From Acidobacteriaceae bacterium (GTDB taxonomy: Bacteria; Acidobacteriota; Terriglobia; Terriglobales; Acidobacteriaceae), in NCBI GenBank assembly GCA_030041045.1, contig JASHOQ010000057.1, positions 1 through 64,000 on the forward strand: 64,000 nucleotides of DNA, in the 5' to 3' direction. Every line of letters begins with the position of its first letter. Within the stretch, counting starts at the first letter, position 1. Shown here one piece after another: positions 26,496 through 36,855 of the stretch. The translations under genes and the position numbers were made by a program. Below the pieces are notes generated by a model, which had not been told where the DNA came from, made no database searches, and saw nothing but the letters and a program-made list of their open reading frames with translations.

Positions 26496-27581
26496 TCAAT
26501 CGGTGAGAGAGAAGGCCACGTTGATGGTGGTTTCGAAAACCGTGGGCTGGTTGTCAACCTCATAGGGCTTGAAGCGCCAGGAGCGGACAGCGTTCACCGC
26601 CGCCGGCCGCAACATCTCCGGCCCGCTGACGACGCGCACGTCTTCCACAGTCCCGCTCTTCGAGACTTGCGCATGCAGAACCACCATCCCGGAAATGCGA
26701 GAGTCTTTGGCAATCTTCGGGTAAATCGGGGGCGTTTTCCGGACCAGCAACGCAAATGCAACCGCGGACGAAACATTGAGAATCTTGGGGGATGCGGCCT
26801 GCACGTGGGGCTGCTGGGCGCTGCCAAAGACGGCGCCGATCGCGTTATTCGCCGATCCATCCATGCCGGTTCCGGCAAAGCCGCTCACCGGCGGAGGGGT
26901 CTGCGCTGCAAGTGCCGCTGCGGGGTGAATCCGGGCCGGCGCGCTCAGCTGATTATTCATCATTTGCGCCTGCGCCTCCGTGGGGCTCGCGTTCTTATTC
27001 TGCTGAACCGGCGCAGCGAGTTTAGGCGCATTGCTCTGGGGGTTCTGGGCAGGTGCGGTGGGCTGCGCAGGAGCCGGGGCAGGGAGCGTCGAAAGGGGCT
27101 GTGTGGAATCCGGGGTTTGCGGCTGCTCCGTTGGGGAAACCGCAGGCAGCGGATCGGGAACTGCCACCACCGGCAACGCCTGCCTTTCGTTCCACACGGA
27201 GATCATGACTGCAGCCAGGATCACCAACAGAGCAGAGCTCGCGCCTGCAAGGATGGGCCACTTTTTCCGCGCAGGCTTGGGCACGAGCCTCGGGGCCGCA
27301 CTGACTCGAAAAGCGGGAAAGAGAACTTTGTCGGCCGCGGATAGCGCTGACACCCTTTGAGCCAAAAGGGGCGATAGCGTCTGGCGCAGATTCCCTGACC
27401 CAGCCACGATAATGTGTGACGCTGCGGCCTGCGCGGCCGGCTTGGGAACCGGGACGGGGCCGAGCTCAGCGCCGGCAATGCGGGCCGGTTTGGTCGCGAG
27501 CGATCCTGCGTCGTCCCATTCGCCGAAATCTTCAGGAAGTGTTTCGGGTAGAAATTCGGTTATCTTCGCTGGAGATGCCAT
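26496..27581 (-). CDS. TonB-like protein with long cytoplasmic N-terminus
   Basis: TM segment WPILAGASSALLVILAAVMISVW after about 105 residues; Pro-rich linker; C-terminal TonB domain ISGMVVLHAQVSKSGTVEDVRVVSGPEMLRPAAVNAVRSWRFKPYEVDNQPT. Confidence 0.85.
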   Translation of the reverse strand: MASPAKITEFLPETLPEDFGEWDDAGSLATKPARIAGAELGPVPVPKPAAQAAASHIIVAGSGNLRQTLSPLLAQRVSALSAADKVLFPAFRVSAAPRLVPKPARKKWPILAGASSALLVILAAVMISVWNERQALPVVAVPDPLPAVSPTEQPQTPDSTQPLSTLPAPAPAQPTAPAQNPQSNAPKLAAPVQQNKNASPTEAQAQMMNNQLSAPARIHPAAALAAQTPPPVSGFAGTGMDGSANNAIGAVFGSAQQPHVQAASPKILNVSSAVAFALLVRKTPPIYPKIAKDSRISGMVVLHAQVSKSGTVEDVRVVSGPEMLRPAAVNAVRSWRFKPYEVDNQPTVFETTINVAFSLTD

Positions 27582-30220
27582 TGGCCGTCGTCTCCTTTCT
27601 CGTAGATGGCACCTTTATAAGTGCGAGTCTCCCGTTGAGGTCTTTCGCCGGCTTGACCGTTCTTTCCCCGAGCCTCTGGTTCGGCGGGGCCGGGCCGGTG
27701 AGCCTGAGCGCTGATGCCGGAAGCAAGCGGCACCGGCGAAGCTGCCCTGAACAGCGAGCCAACATTGGACAGCTCCTCTACGATAAGTAGCACGGCAGCG
27801 TGTGCTGTGACGTACCTCTCTTGATCCTCCGGGGTAAAGATGACGGAAAGTCTATGCTCACCCGGCGGCAAGACGACGCCGGCTGCCGGGGTATAGAGAA
27901 ACGATCCCGGCACTGAAGCGCTTGCATTGAACTGCTCCCCGCCCAGAGCTGTTCCATAAGAAATCGAGCGAGGGCTGGGCCAGGCAATCACCGCCGGCAC
28001 GACTTCGGCCACGGTCAGCGATACGCTGGCCCGCGCCGGCGTGAAGTTCCCGCCATCGGCAGGAGTGAAGGTGGCCAAGAGCGTATGGACTCCAGGCCCA
28101 AGCGTTTCGCCGGCCGCCGGACTGTAAGTAAAAGTTCCTGGGACTGAGGCGCGGGCATTCAGCTGGGCCGGTCCGAGCGGGGTGGCGCTGTATATGGGGT
28201 CAGGCTCGCGCCAGCCGATGACCGGAGTTGCCTGGGCGACGCTGAGCTGCATGGCAGCCTGTGCGGGAGTGTAATCAGACAGATTCGAGGGCGTGAAGAG
28301 GACAGAAGGCGTGTGTTTCCCCACAGCCAGCACTGCTCCCGGGCCGGGATTATAAAGGAAGGTTCCAGGCACCGATGCATTTGCGTTCAGCTGGGTTTCA
28401 TTCAAGGCGGATCCATAGGTGATTGTTTCCGGCGCCGGCCAGGAGATGACCGGGGTTCCCCGGATCACGGTAAGCGGCACGGTTGCCTGCGCAGGTGCGT
28501 AGCTCACTCCATCGCTGGGCGTGAAGGTGACCGAGAGCGTATGCGATCCGGCCGAAAGCATTTCACCGGCGGCCGGGGAGTATGCAAACGTGCCCGGGAC
28601 ACTGGTCGAGGCATTGAGCTGCTTGGCGCCGAGGGGGGTACCGCAGGGGATTGCGTCGGGCGGCGTCCAATCGATCTCCGGGACGGCCTTGGCCACGGTG
28701 ACGGGAACGGTGGTCTGCGCGGTTGTATAGTTGGCCAGGTCTTTGGGAGTGAACGTTACCGAAAGAGTGTGAACTCCTTCCGGGAGCACCTCGCCAGCCG
28801 CTGGCGAGTACTCAAAGGTACCCGGAACCGAGGCCGTTGCGTTGAGTTGAATGGAGCCAAGCGCGACCTCCGGGGGAATATGAGAAGGTGGGGGCCACTG
28901 GATGGAAGGCGCGGCTTTCGCGACCGCGATGGTAACCTCGGCCAGCACCGGATTGTCTCCCGGCGAGCCGGCCGGATTGAAGGTGACCCAGAGCGTGTGT
29001 GTGCCTGCCGGAAGCACATAGCCCGCGCCCGGCGTATAGAGGAATTTTCCCGGGATCGGAGACGTGGCATTGAGCTGGACCGAACTCAGCCCTGTTCCGT
29101 AGATAATTGGCTCCGGTGTGGCCCAGTTGACCGCCGGCTGATCGCTCAGGGCGGGAGCGGCCGGCTCCGCGGTTGCCGGCTTCTCGGGGATGGCGTCTTG
29201 GTCTGAATTGTGTTTTCCGAGACCCTTAACAAGATTAAGCACCCCCTTTCTCTTGGGAAGCGGAAGCTCGGTGACGGAGCCGGCTCTCTCCGGCATCAGC
29301 GGTGACAGGGGCCATTCGCTGTGAGAGGTGTCTTCCGCCGGGGGCGCGGACTCGCGCCCGGGCTCGATTTCCGGTGGCGCCTCGGGTTGAACTTCGACCG
29401 CGCCGGCAGATTCCACCCCCGAATCGGCGCTTGGGTTCAAGCGGGCGATTTCCATCGCCACATTTTCGTAACCGCCTGCATCGAGGGCAAGATTCAGCAG
29501 CGCGCGCGTTGCCTCTCCCGCGGTGCGAGACCCATCGGCCAATATGCGCTCAATCGCATGCTCCGAGACGTAACCCCAAAGACCCTCGGAGCAGAGCAGG
29601 AGTGTGTCGCCGAAATCGAGCGGCACCTCGCGCATTTCCACGCGCACGTTGAGGTCCTGACCCAGGAACCGCGTCAGCGTCGATCGATCCGGATGGGTCT
29701 CTGCCTCTGGAGCTGTGATCGGCATTCTGTCGAGCTGATTCTGCCTGATCGAATGGTCGCGGGTGAGCATGGTGAGCTTCCGGTTGTGGACCAGGTACGC
29801 TCGACAGTCACCCACGTGGCCGATGATCGCCTTCACAGGCGCATGTCGGCGATCGGTGTCCGTACGCAGCAGCGCGACAACCACCGTGGCGCCCACGCGA
29901 ACATCCGCGCCATGCGGCGCCGCAGAGGAGGCGGCAGCAATCGCCGCGTTCGCATGACACACCGATTCCTCAACCGCAATTTCAGGCGGGAAAAACGCCG
30001 GCATGCCGTCAACGCAGGATGAGATCGTCTCCGTTGCCATCTGCGAGGCTCGGCTGCCCCTGCTGGCGGCGACGCCGTCGGCAACCACGAGTAGATCGCC
30101 GAGCCGCGTGCTGGTGTGACGGATCGTGGTTTGATTTTCTTCGCGAACCTTTCCGCGATCGCACTGGCCTGCGATATCGATTGCGACCACGTCAGGAATT
30201 GCTGTGAAACTCATACGCAA
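27560..30220 (-). CDS. PP2C-like phosphatase domain fused to six Ig-like repeats
   Basis: N-term VVADGVA...IGHVGDCRAYLVHNRKLTMLTRDHSI...TLTRFLGQ...GDTLLLCSEGLW; C-term six ~75-aa repeats like P.I.W..P..I.YGT.L...QLNA.ASVPGTF.Y.PAAG.VL..G.HTLSVTFTP. Confidence 0.85.
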   Translation of the reverse strand: MRMSFTAIPDVVAIDIAGQCDRGKVREENQTTIRHTSTRLGDLLVVADGVAASRGSRASQMATETISSCVDGMPAFFPPEIAVEESVCHANAAIAAASSAAPHGADVRVGATVVVALLRTDTDRRHAPVKAIIGHVGDCRAYLVHNRKLTMLTRDHSIRQNQLDRMPITAPEAETHPDRSTLTRFLGQDLNVRVEMREVPLDFGDTLLLCSEGLWGYVSEHAIERILADGSRTAGEATRALLNLALDAGGYENVAMEIARLNPSADSGVESAGAVEVQPEAPPEIEPGRESAPPAEDTSHSEWPLSPLMPERAGSVTELPLPKRKGVLNLVKGLGKHNSDQDAIPEKPATAEPAAPALSDQPAVNWATPEPIIYGTGLSSVQLNATSPIPGKFLYTPGAGYVLPAGTHTLWVTFNPAGSPGDNPVLAEVTIAVAKAAPSIQWPPPSHIPPEVALGSIQLNATASVPGTFEYSPAAGEVLPEGVHTLSVTFTPKDLANYTTAQTTVPVTVAKAVPEIDWTPPDAIPCGTPLGAKQLNASTSVPGTFAYSPAAGEMLSAGSHTLSVTFTPSDGVSYAPAQATVPLTVIRGTPVISWPAPETITYGSALNETQLNANASVPGTFLYNPGPGAVLAVGKHTPSVLFTPSNLSDYTPAQAAMQLSVAQATPVIGWREPDPIYSATPLGPAQLNARASVPGTFTYSPAAGETLGPGVHTLLATFTPADGGNFTPARASVSLTVAEVVPAVIAWPSPRSISYGTALGGEQFNASASVPGSFLYTPAAGVVLPPGEHRLSVIFTPEDQERYVTAHAAVLLIVEELSNVGSLFRAASPVPLASGISAQAHRPGPAEPEARGKNGQAGERPQRETRTYKGAIYEKGDDGQWHLQRR

Positions 30221-30999
30221 ACCTTGGGGTAATTACCGACGGCTATTGCAGCCGCTCCATCGTTACTGAAGGAAATTGCTCTTGTTTTACCGCCGATCTT
30301 CAAAAGCGATCTGGTTCCGGGCCTTGCGAAGGAGATACGAAAGATCGGCAAGATTTTCAAACTCTAGCACGGAATGTGACTAATGGAGAGACGAAGGTAC
30401 GGTAACTATCTAACGTGATCAGCGATCCAGTTACTACGCCGCACGGTTGGCGGTAACGCGAGTAATTCTGTTTTGAAGAGATCAAACGCTCAATGCACTT
30501 GCAACAAAATTCCGGTCAACGAATCCGCAAGAGGTCTCGAAAAGGCGCCGCGAGCTGCTCTCCCTGCGGACTGAAAAGGAATCTCCCGGTCCTGGTTTCT
30601 ATGCGGAGAACCCGGCATCGCGGTTCGCGCTGCGATCTCGGTTTGCCGGGAAAAAATTTTGCCGGCGTTGTCACCAGTGAGCTAAACGGCGTTAGAATGT
30701 TCCCACTCTCGAGTTCTAGAAAAAACGCGCCCGCACAATCCGTGAGCTGTTTTGGGGCTGAATTGCGCATACGTAGAATGAGCCGTTGAATTTTTTCACG
30801 GCCGGCTTGACGTGTCAGCAAGCACCACCTTGGGGTCTTCCCTTGGGGCTTTCCTGTCGCTGGGTTTTGGCTACGGCCTGACGACGGGTTCCAATCGACG
30901 GGACGCCCGTAGAGGCGAGAAAACTGAGCAACTTCAAAAGTTGTGATCGAAAGGGCGCCCCCTGTCTGGCGCGCTCTTTCGCGATGAGGGAGTGTTGCC

Positions 31000-33900
31000 A
31001 TGACTCGCAGAAAGAGCTTAGGATTCCCCGGATTTCTGACCGAAACCATTCGCCTTGCGACGCTCCGTCGATCCTTCTTGCCGAGCAGAGGACGATCCCA
31101 TGGCCATTCGTCCTGCGCCTCCGACGCCTCCTTTGCTCCTCGCGGATTCCGCTGGTTCCCGTGTGTGCTGCTGGTATTTTTTGCCGTCGCTCTCGATATT
31201 CTGTCCCTCACCGGGTGCGGCGGGAGCAGCCACAAGGCCATCACCGTAACCATCGGCACCCCGTCGGCAACGTCCCTCGATGAGGGCGATTCCGTCAGTC
31301 TGACCGCGACGGTGGCAAATGACACCACCAACGCCGGAGTTACGTGGTCGATCACCTGCTCTGTGGGAACGTGCGGCACACTCTCCAACAACACATCTAC
31401 TTCCGTAACCTACACGGCGCCGGCCCAGGTAACCGCGCAGTTCACGGTCACCATCACGGCAACCTCCAACGCAAAGGGAGGCATTACCGGAACCGTGACG
31501 CTCACCATCGTCGTGCCCCCGACCATCGGAACCGCCTCGGGCCCACTTACAGGCGGCAGTGTGGGATCGACCTATAGTGTGACTTTTTCCGCGTCGGGCG
31601 GAGTGACTCCGTATATATGGAGTGTGTCCCAAGGCACGCTCCCCGCCGGTCTCACACTCAGCTCGAGTGCCGGCACGATCACCGGAGTTCCGACAGCTTC
31701 CGGTTCCAGCGACTTTACCATCACGCTCACCGATTCAGGCTCGCCGGCGTTGACTTTCAGCCTGACCTTCAGCATCACCATTGCAGCCGCCCCCCCGATT
31801 ACCTTTACGACGACGAGTCTGCCGGGAGGATCGGTTGGCACGGCATACGCAGCCGCAGTGGTGGCAACGGGCGGCGCGGGAACGCTGACCTACAAACTCA
31901 CCGCAGGATCGCTGCCGGCAGAGCTGGGCCTGTCTGCTGCCGGCGCCATCAGCGGCACGCCGGCAACGGCAGCCACGAGCAGTTTTACCGTCACTGCCTC
32001 TGACGCCTACGGCGATACCGGCAGCGCGAATCTTTCCATTACAATCGCCGCTGCCCCGCCCATCACATTTACGACCACCTCTTTGCCTGCGGGGGTGGTG
32101 AACGTGGCGTACTCACAGACCGTGGTCGCGACCGGCGGCGGGGGAACGCTGACCTACAAAGTCACCACGGGTTCGCTGCCAGCCGGATTGACCATGTCCT
32201 CAGCCGGCGCCATCACCGGAACTCCTACGACCACCGGGACAAGCGGCTTTACGGTCACTGCGTCTGACGCGTACGGGGACTCTCAAAGCGAAGCTCTGGG
32301 CATTGTCATCAACGGCACCGCGCTCAAAGTATCCACCTCGACGCTTCCCGCAGGGGTTGTAGGAAGCGCGTATTCGCAACCGCTTTCGGCCACAGGCGGC
32401 AGCGGCGCCGGGTACACCTGGACCAAGACGGCTGGATCTTTGCCTGCCGGGGTTACGCTTTCGAGCGCAGGCACAATTTCCGGAACGCCGACCGCGGCAG
32501 GGACTTCGAGCTTTACCGTTCAGGTAACGGACTCTGACTCGGATACGGCAACAGCCCAGCTTTCGATCACCATCAATGCGGCACTGGCTGTCTCAACGTC
32601 CTCGCTGCCCGCAGGGACGGTGAACACGAGTTATTCGCAAACTTTGGCGGCTACGGGCGGAGTGTCTCCGTATACCTGGAGCATCAGCGCGGGTTCGCTG
32701 CCCGCGGGGTTGACACTCACTGGCAGCACCGGAGTAATCTCCGGCACGCCGACGACCGCAGGGCCGGCGGTGAACTTCACGGTTAAGGTCACCGACTCGG
32801 ACAGCAACACGGCCACAGCCAGCCTGAGCATCACCATCAACTCGGCGGCGCTGAGCATCACCACTACATCGCTGCCCTCCGGGACGGTGAACACAAGTTA
32901 TTCGCAGACTTTGGCGGCCACGGGCGGAGTGTCTCCATATACCTGGAGCATCAGCTCGGGTTCGCTGCCCGCGGGGTTGACCCTCAGCGGCAGCACAGGA
33001 GTAATCTCCGGCACGCCGACGACGGCAGGGCCGGCGGTAGACTTCACAGTGAAGGTCACCGACTCGGACAGCAACACGGCCACAGCCAGCCTGAGCATCA
33101 CCATCAACGCGACGGCGCTGAGCATCACCACAACCTCGCTGCCGGCCGGGACGGTGAACACGAGCTACTCGCAGACTTTGGCGGCCACGGGCGGAGTGTC
33201 TCCATATACGTGGAGCATCAGCTCGGGTTCGCTGCCCGCGGGGTTGACCCTCACTGGCAGCACCGGAGTAATCTCCGGCACGCCGACGACGGCAGGGCCG
33301 GCGGTTGACTTCACGGTGAAGGTCACCGACTCGGACAGCAACACGGCCACAGCCAGCCTGAGCATCACCATCAACGCGACGTCGCTGAGCATCACCACCA
33401 CCTCGCTGCCCGCCGGGACGGTGAACACGAGCTACTCGCAGACTTTGGCGGCCACGGGCGGAGTGTCTCCGTACTCCTGGAGCATCAGTTCGGGTTCGCT
33501 GCCGGCGGGGTTGACCCTCAGCGGCAGCACCGGAGTAATCTCCGGCACGCCGACGGCCGCGGGGACCGCGAACTTCACAGTGAAGGTAACCGACACGGAC
33601 AACAACACGGCCACGCAGAACCTGAGCATCACCGTCAACGCCGCGGCGCTGGAGGTGACAACAACACAATTGGCCAGCGGCGTGGTTGGTACTTCATACT
33701 CGCAAACGCTCGCCGCCTCAGGAGGCGCCGCGCCCTACACGTGGAGCATTATTTCGGGCTCGCTTCCGGCCGGTCTCACGCTGACTGCGAGCACCGGCGT
33801 CGTCGCCGGCACACCGACCGCATCCGGCAACTCGAGCTTTGAAGTGCAGGTGGAGGATTCCGAAAGCCACACGGCAACGGGCAATGTGACGCTCGATATC

Positions 33901-36690
33901 ACTGCCGCCACTCTCACCATCTCCACTCTGTCGCTGCCGAACGGGGTAACGAATGAGCCGTATCAATCCACTCTGGAGGCAACCGGCGGAGTGCCTCCTT
34001 ACACGTGGAGCATCCTCTCCGGAGGCTCACTGCCTGCGGGCCTTACGCTCAACGCCGGCACCGGCGTTATCTCCGGCACACCCACGGCGACGGGGACCTC
34101 GAGCTTCACCGTGGAGGTAACCGACACGGACAGCGATACCGCCATGCAGGCCCTGAGCATTAAAGTGACGATGGCACCGCTAACCGTCGAGACCGAGGGA
34201 AGCTGGACGGGCACCGAGGGCATTGCATTCTCGCAAACCATGGTCGCCACCGGCGGAACTCCTCCCTATACCTGGAGCGTTCTTTCGGGCTCGCTTCCGG
34301 CCGGGATCACTCTCGACTCGAGCACCGGCGTCATCTCCGGTACACCCACCACGCCGGGCAAGTCGACCTTCGAAATACAGGTCGAGGATTCGGCCAGCAA
34401 CACGGCAGATTCGTCGAGCCTGTCCATCCGTATATTCTCCGGGCTCTCGATCACAACCAGAAGCCTTCCCAACGGACAAACCAGTGTCAGCTATAACAAC
34501 AGCCTCACCGCCACAAGCGGCACCAGTCCCTATACCTGGGCTGTGACTTCCGGGTCGCTCCCGGCGGGATTGACTCTCAGCAGCAGCGGCGATATCAGCG
34601 GCACGCCCACCTGCACGTGCACCACTCCCAGCACCAGTGTCTTCCAGGTTACGGTTACTGACTCCGAATCGACGCCGGCCACAGTGACTGCAAACTTCAG
34701 CATCACCATCAACAATGCAAACCTGCCGCGGATCGAATCGTACACCTTGAACAACGGCACCGTGGGCACTGCCTACAGCTCTGAATTGCAGGAGACTGGA
34801 GGCACTGCGCCATATACGTGGGCCATCATTTCCGGTTCGCTTCCCGCGGGACTCACCTTGGCCTCCAACGGAACCATCGGCGGAACGCCGACTACAGTAG
34901 GCGAATCGAGCTTCGTCGTCCAACTCGAAGACGCCGATTCCAACACGACGTCCAGGCCGGAAGCGATCCAGATCTATCCTTCCGCGCTGCAAGTGGACAA
35001 CGCCAGCCTGCAATTTGCCGATGTCGGCAGGAGCTACGCCACGGAACTCGACGCCTCCGGAGGAAGTGGAGTTTATTTGAGCTGGACCATCACCTCCGGA
35101 TCGCTACCCACCGGACTTTCGCTGGGCTCGAGCGACGGCGTGATTTCCGGAACCCCAGCCTCCGCCGGCGCCTCCACATTTACCGTGCAGGTGGAAGATT
35201 CCGATTCAAACACCGCGAGCGCTTCCTTGACGCTCACCGTATACAACAACCCGGCCTGCGCCAGCGGCAGCGAGTCTGAGCTCAACGGAACCTATTCGAT
35301 GCTGGTGAGCGGATTCAACGGCGGCGGGCTGGGCGTCCCCGTGGCTACTCTGGCAAGCTTTACCGCCAATGGCGCCGGCGGCGTGACCAGCGGCGAACTC
35401 GACTCGAACAGCGGCGCTTCAACCACCGGCAGCACGAATGTGGCCATCGATGCCGGCAGCTACTACTCGGTGGGCGCGAATGGATCCGGCTGCATCACCA
35501 TCAATACGGCAAACGGCACCAACACCTACGCCTTTGTTCTGGGTGGAGTCACTTCCGGCGTGGCCTCGCGTGGCCGCGTCATGGAGTTCGACAACGAGGC
35601 CGGCTACGGCCAGTTGCAAACCGGCTCGCTGGCGCTGCAAACTTCCGCGGACTTCGCGTTCAACCAGCTGGCGTCGAACCTCGCCTTCGGTATCAGCGGC
35701 GACGATTCCTCCGTGGGCCACTTTGCCTTCGGCGGCTCGCTCACCAACAGCTCTTCGGGCGGTTTCACCGATATTTATGGCGATTCAAACGACAATGGAA
35801 CCGTCAATGCGAGCATGAGCGGGGGAAGTGGAGGTTTCGGCGCGGCTCCGGATGCGAACGGCCGCACCACCGCCAGCATTTCCATTGGGGGCACCACGTA
35901 CAACTACATCGCCTACATCGTGAATGCGGACGAAGTATTTCTCCTCTCCTCCGACCCCATCACCACGAACCCCGTGGCCAGCGGGATGATGCTGGAGACG
36001 GCCAGTTCCTTCACCAGCTCCTCCGCATCGGGAAATTACATCATTGCGGCATCGGGAGCCGACGCCAGCAACCGCGGATATTCCTTTGCCACATTCGGGA
36101 TCGTAAACTTCAACGCAGGTGACTGGAGCGCGACAATTTACCAATATGAGCTCGATGGACCCGGAGAGGCTCAAGGCGCACCGATCAGCATTGGAGGCAC
36201 GTATACCGTCAATGCGGCTTCCGGGCGTATCACGATGACGCAAACGGGTGGCGGCACACAACCGGCCATTTATATCACCAGCGCCGGCGTCAACGGGACG
36301 GCCGCCTTCTTGATCGACCAGAGCAGCGGAGCGGGCGCACCGGCTTTTGAAGGAACCGCGCTGGTGCAGCCGAGCGAGACTTACAGCACTTCCTCTGTCT
36401 CGGGGAATTTCGAAACCAGCATGGCCAACATGCCCAGCGGTGAGGACGAAACCTTCGTTGGCTCGGCTTCAGCCAGCGACGGCGTGGCCATGTTCACACT
36501 CGATGCTGACGAAATCGGCGCTGCGCAGATTGGCGGACTCACCGAGCAGGCCACCTACTCCATCAACGCCGATGGCACGGGAACGTCAGGGTATGGAACC
36601 AAATCCCTGCTCCTGACGAACGGCACCACCGTGTACCTCCTGGATATCGGCGGCGGACCGGCGGAGATCATCGAATTCGACCAGCAGTAA
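31000..36690 (+). CDS. Giant putative lipoprotein with many He_PIG-type Ig repeats
   Basis: Lipobox-like LTGCGGS; repeats such as [54 protein letters not shown]; ATG at 31000 preceded by GAGGGAG. Confidence 0.88.
   Translation: [1896 protein letters not shown]
32583..33650 (+). repeat. Near-identical 267-bp tandem repeats (about 4 units, 89 aa each)
   Basis: Matching boundaries at about 32631, 32898, 33165 and 33432 with almost identical nucleotide sequence. Confidence 0.9.
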
Positions 36691-36855
36691 GAGAAACCGA
36701 AGCATGAAGGGATGCCGTTCACGGGCCACGTGCGGGCCATGCGGCATCCCCTGCTCGCGTACACGCATTGCCCAGTGTTTTCCCGGTTTCGCCGGCCGCC
36801 ACCGCGCCTTCCGTCCCCCTCGCGTACACTGGAGGGTCCCGCATGGACGGAGGGA

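Noticed and set aside
30221-30999. Long intergenic region considered for a c-di-GMP (GEMM) or other riboswitch
   Set aside because: Only a short GGGACGC-like piece was seen; the conserved GEMM core was not recognisable by eye. A covariance-model search (Infernal/Rfam) would decide.
32593-33669. 358-aa repetitive minus-strand ORF
   Set aside because: Antisense reading of the 267-bp He_PIG repeats; the periodicity comes from the real gene.
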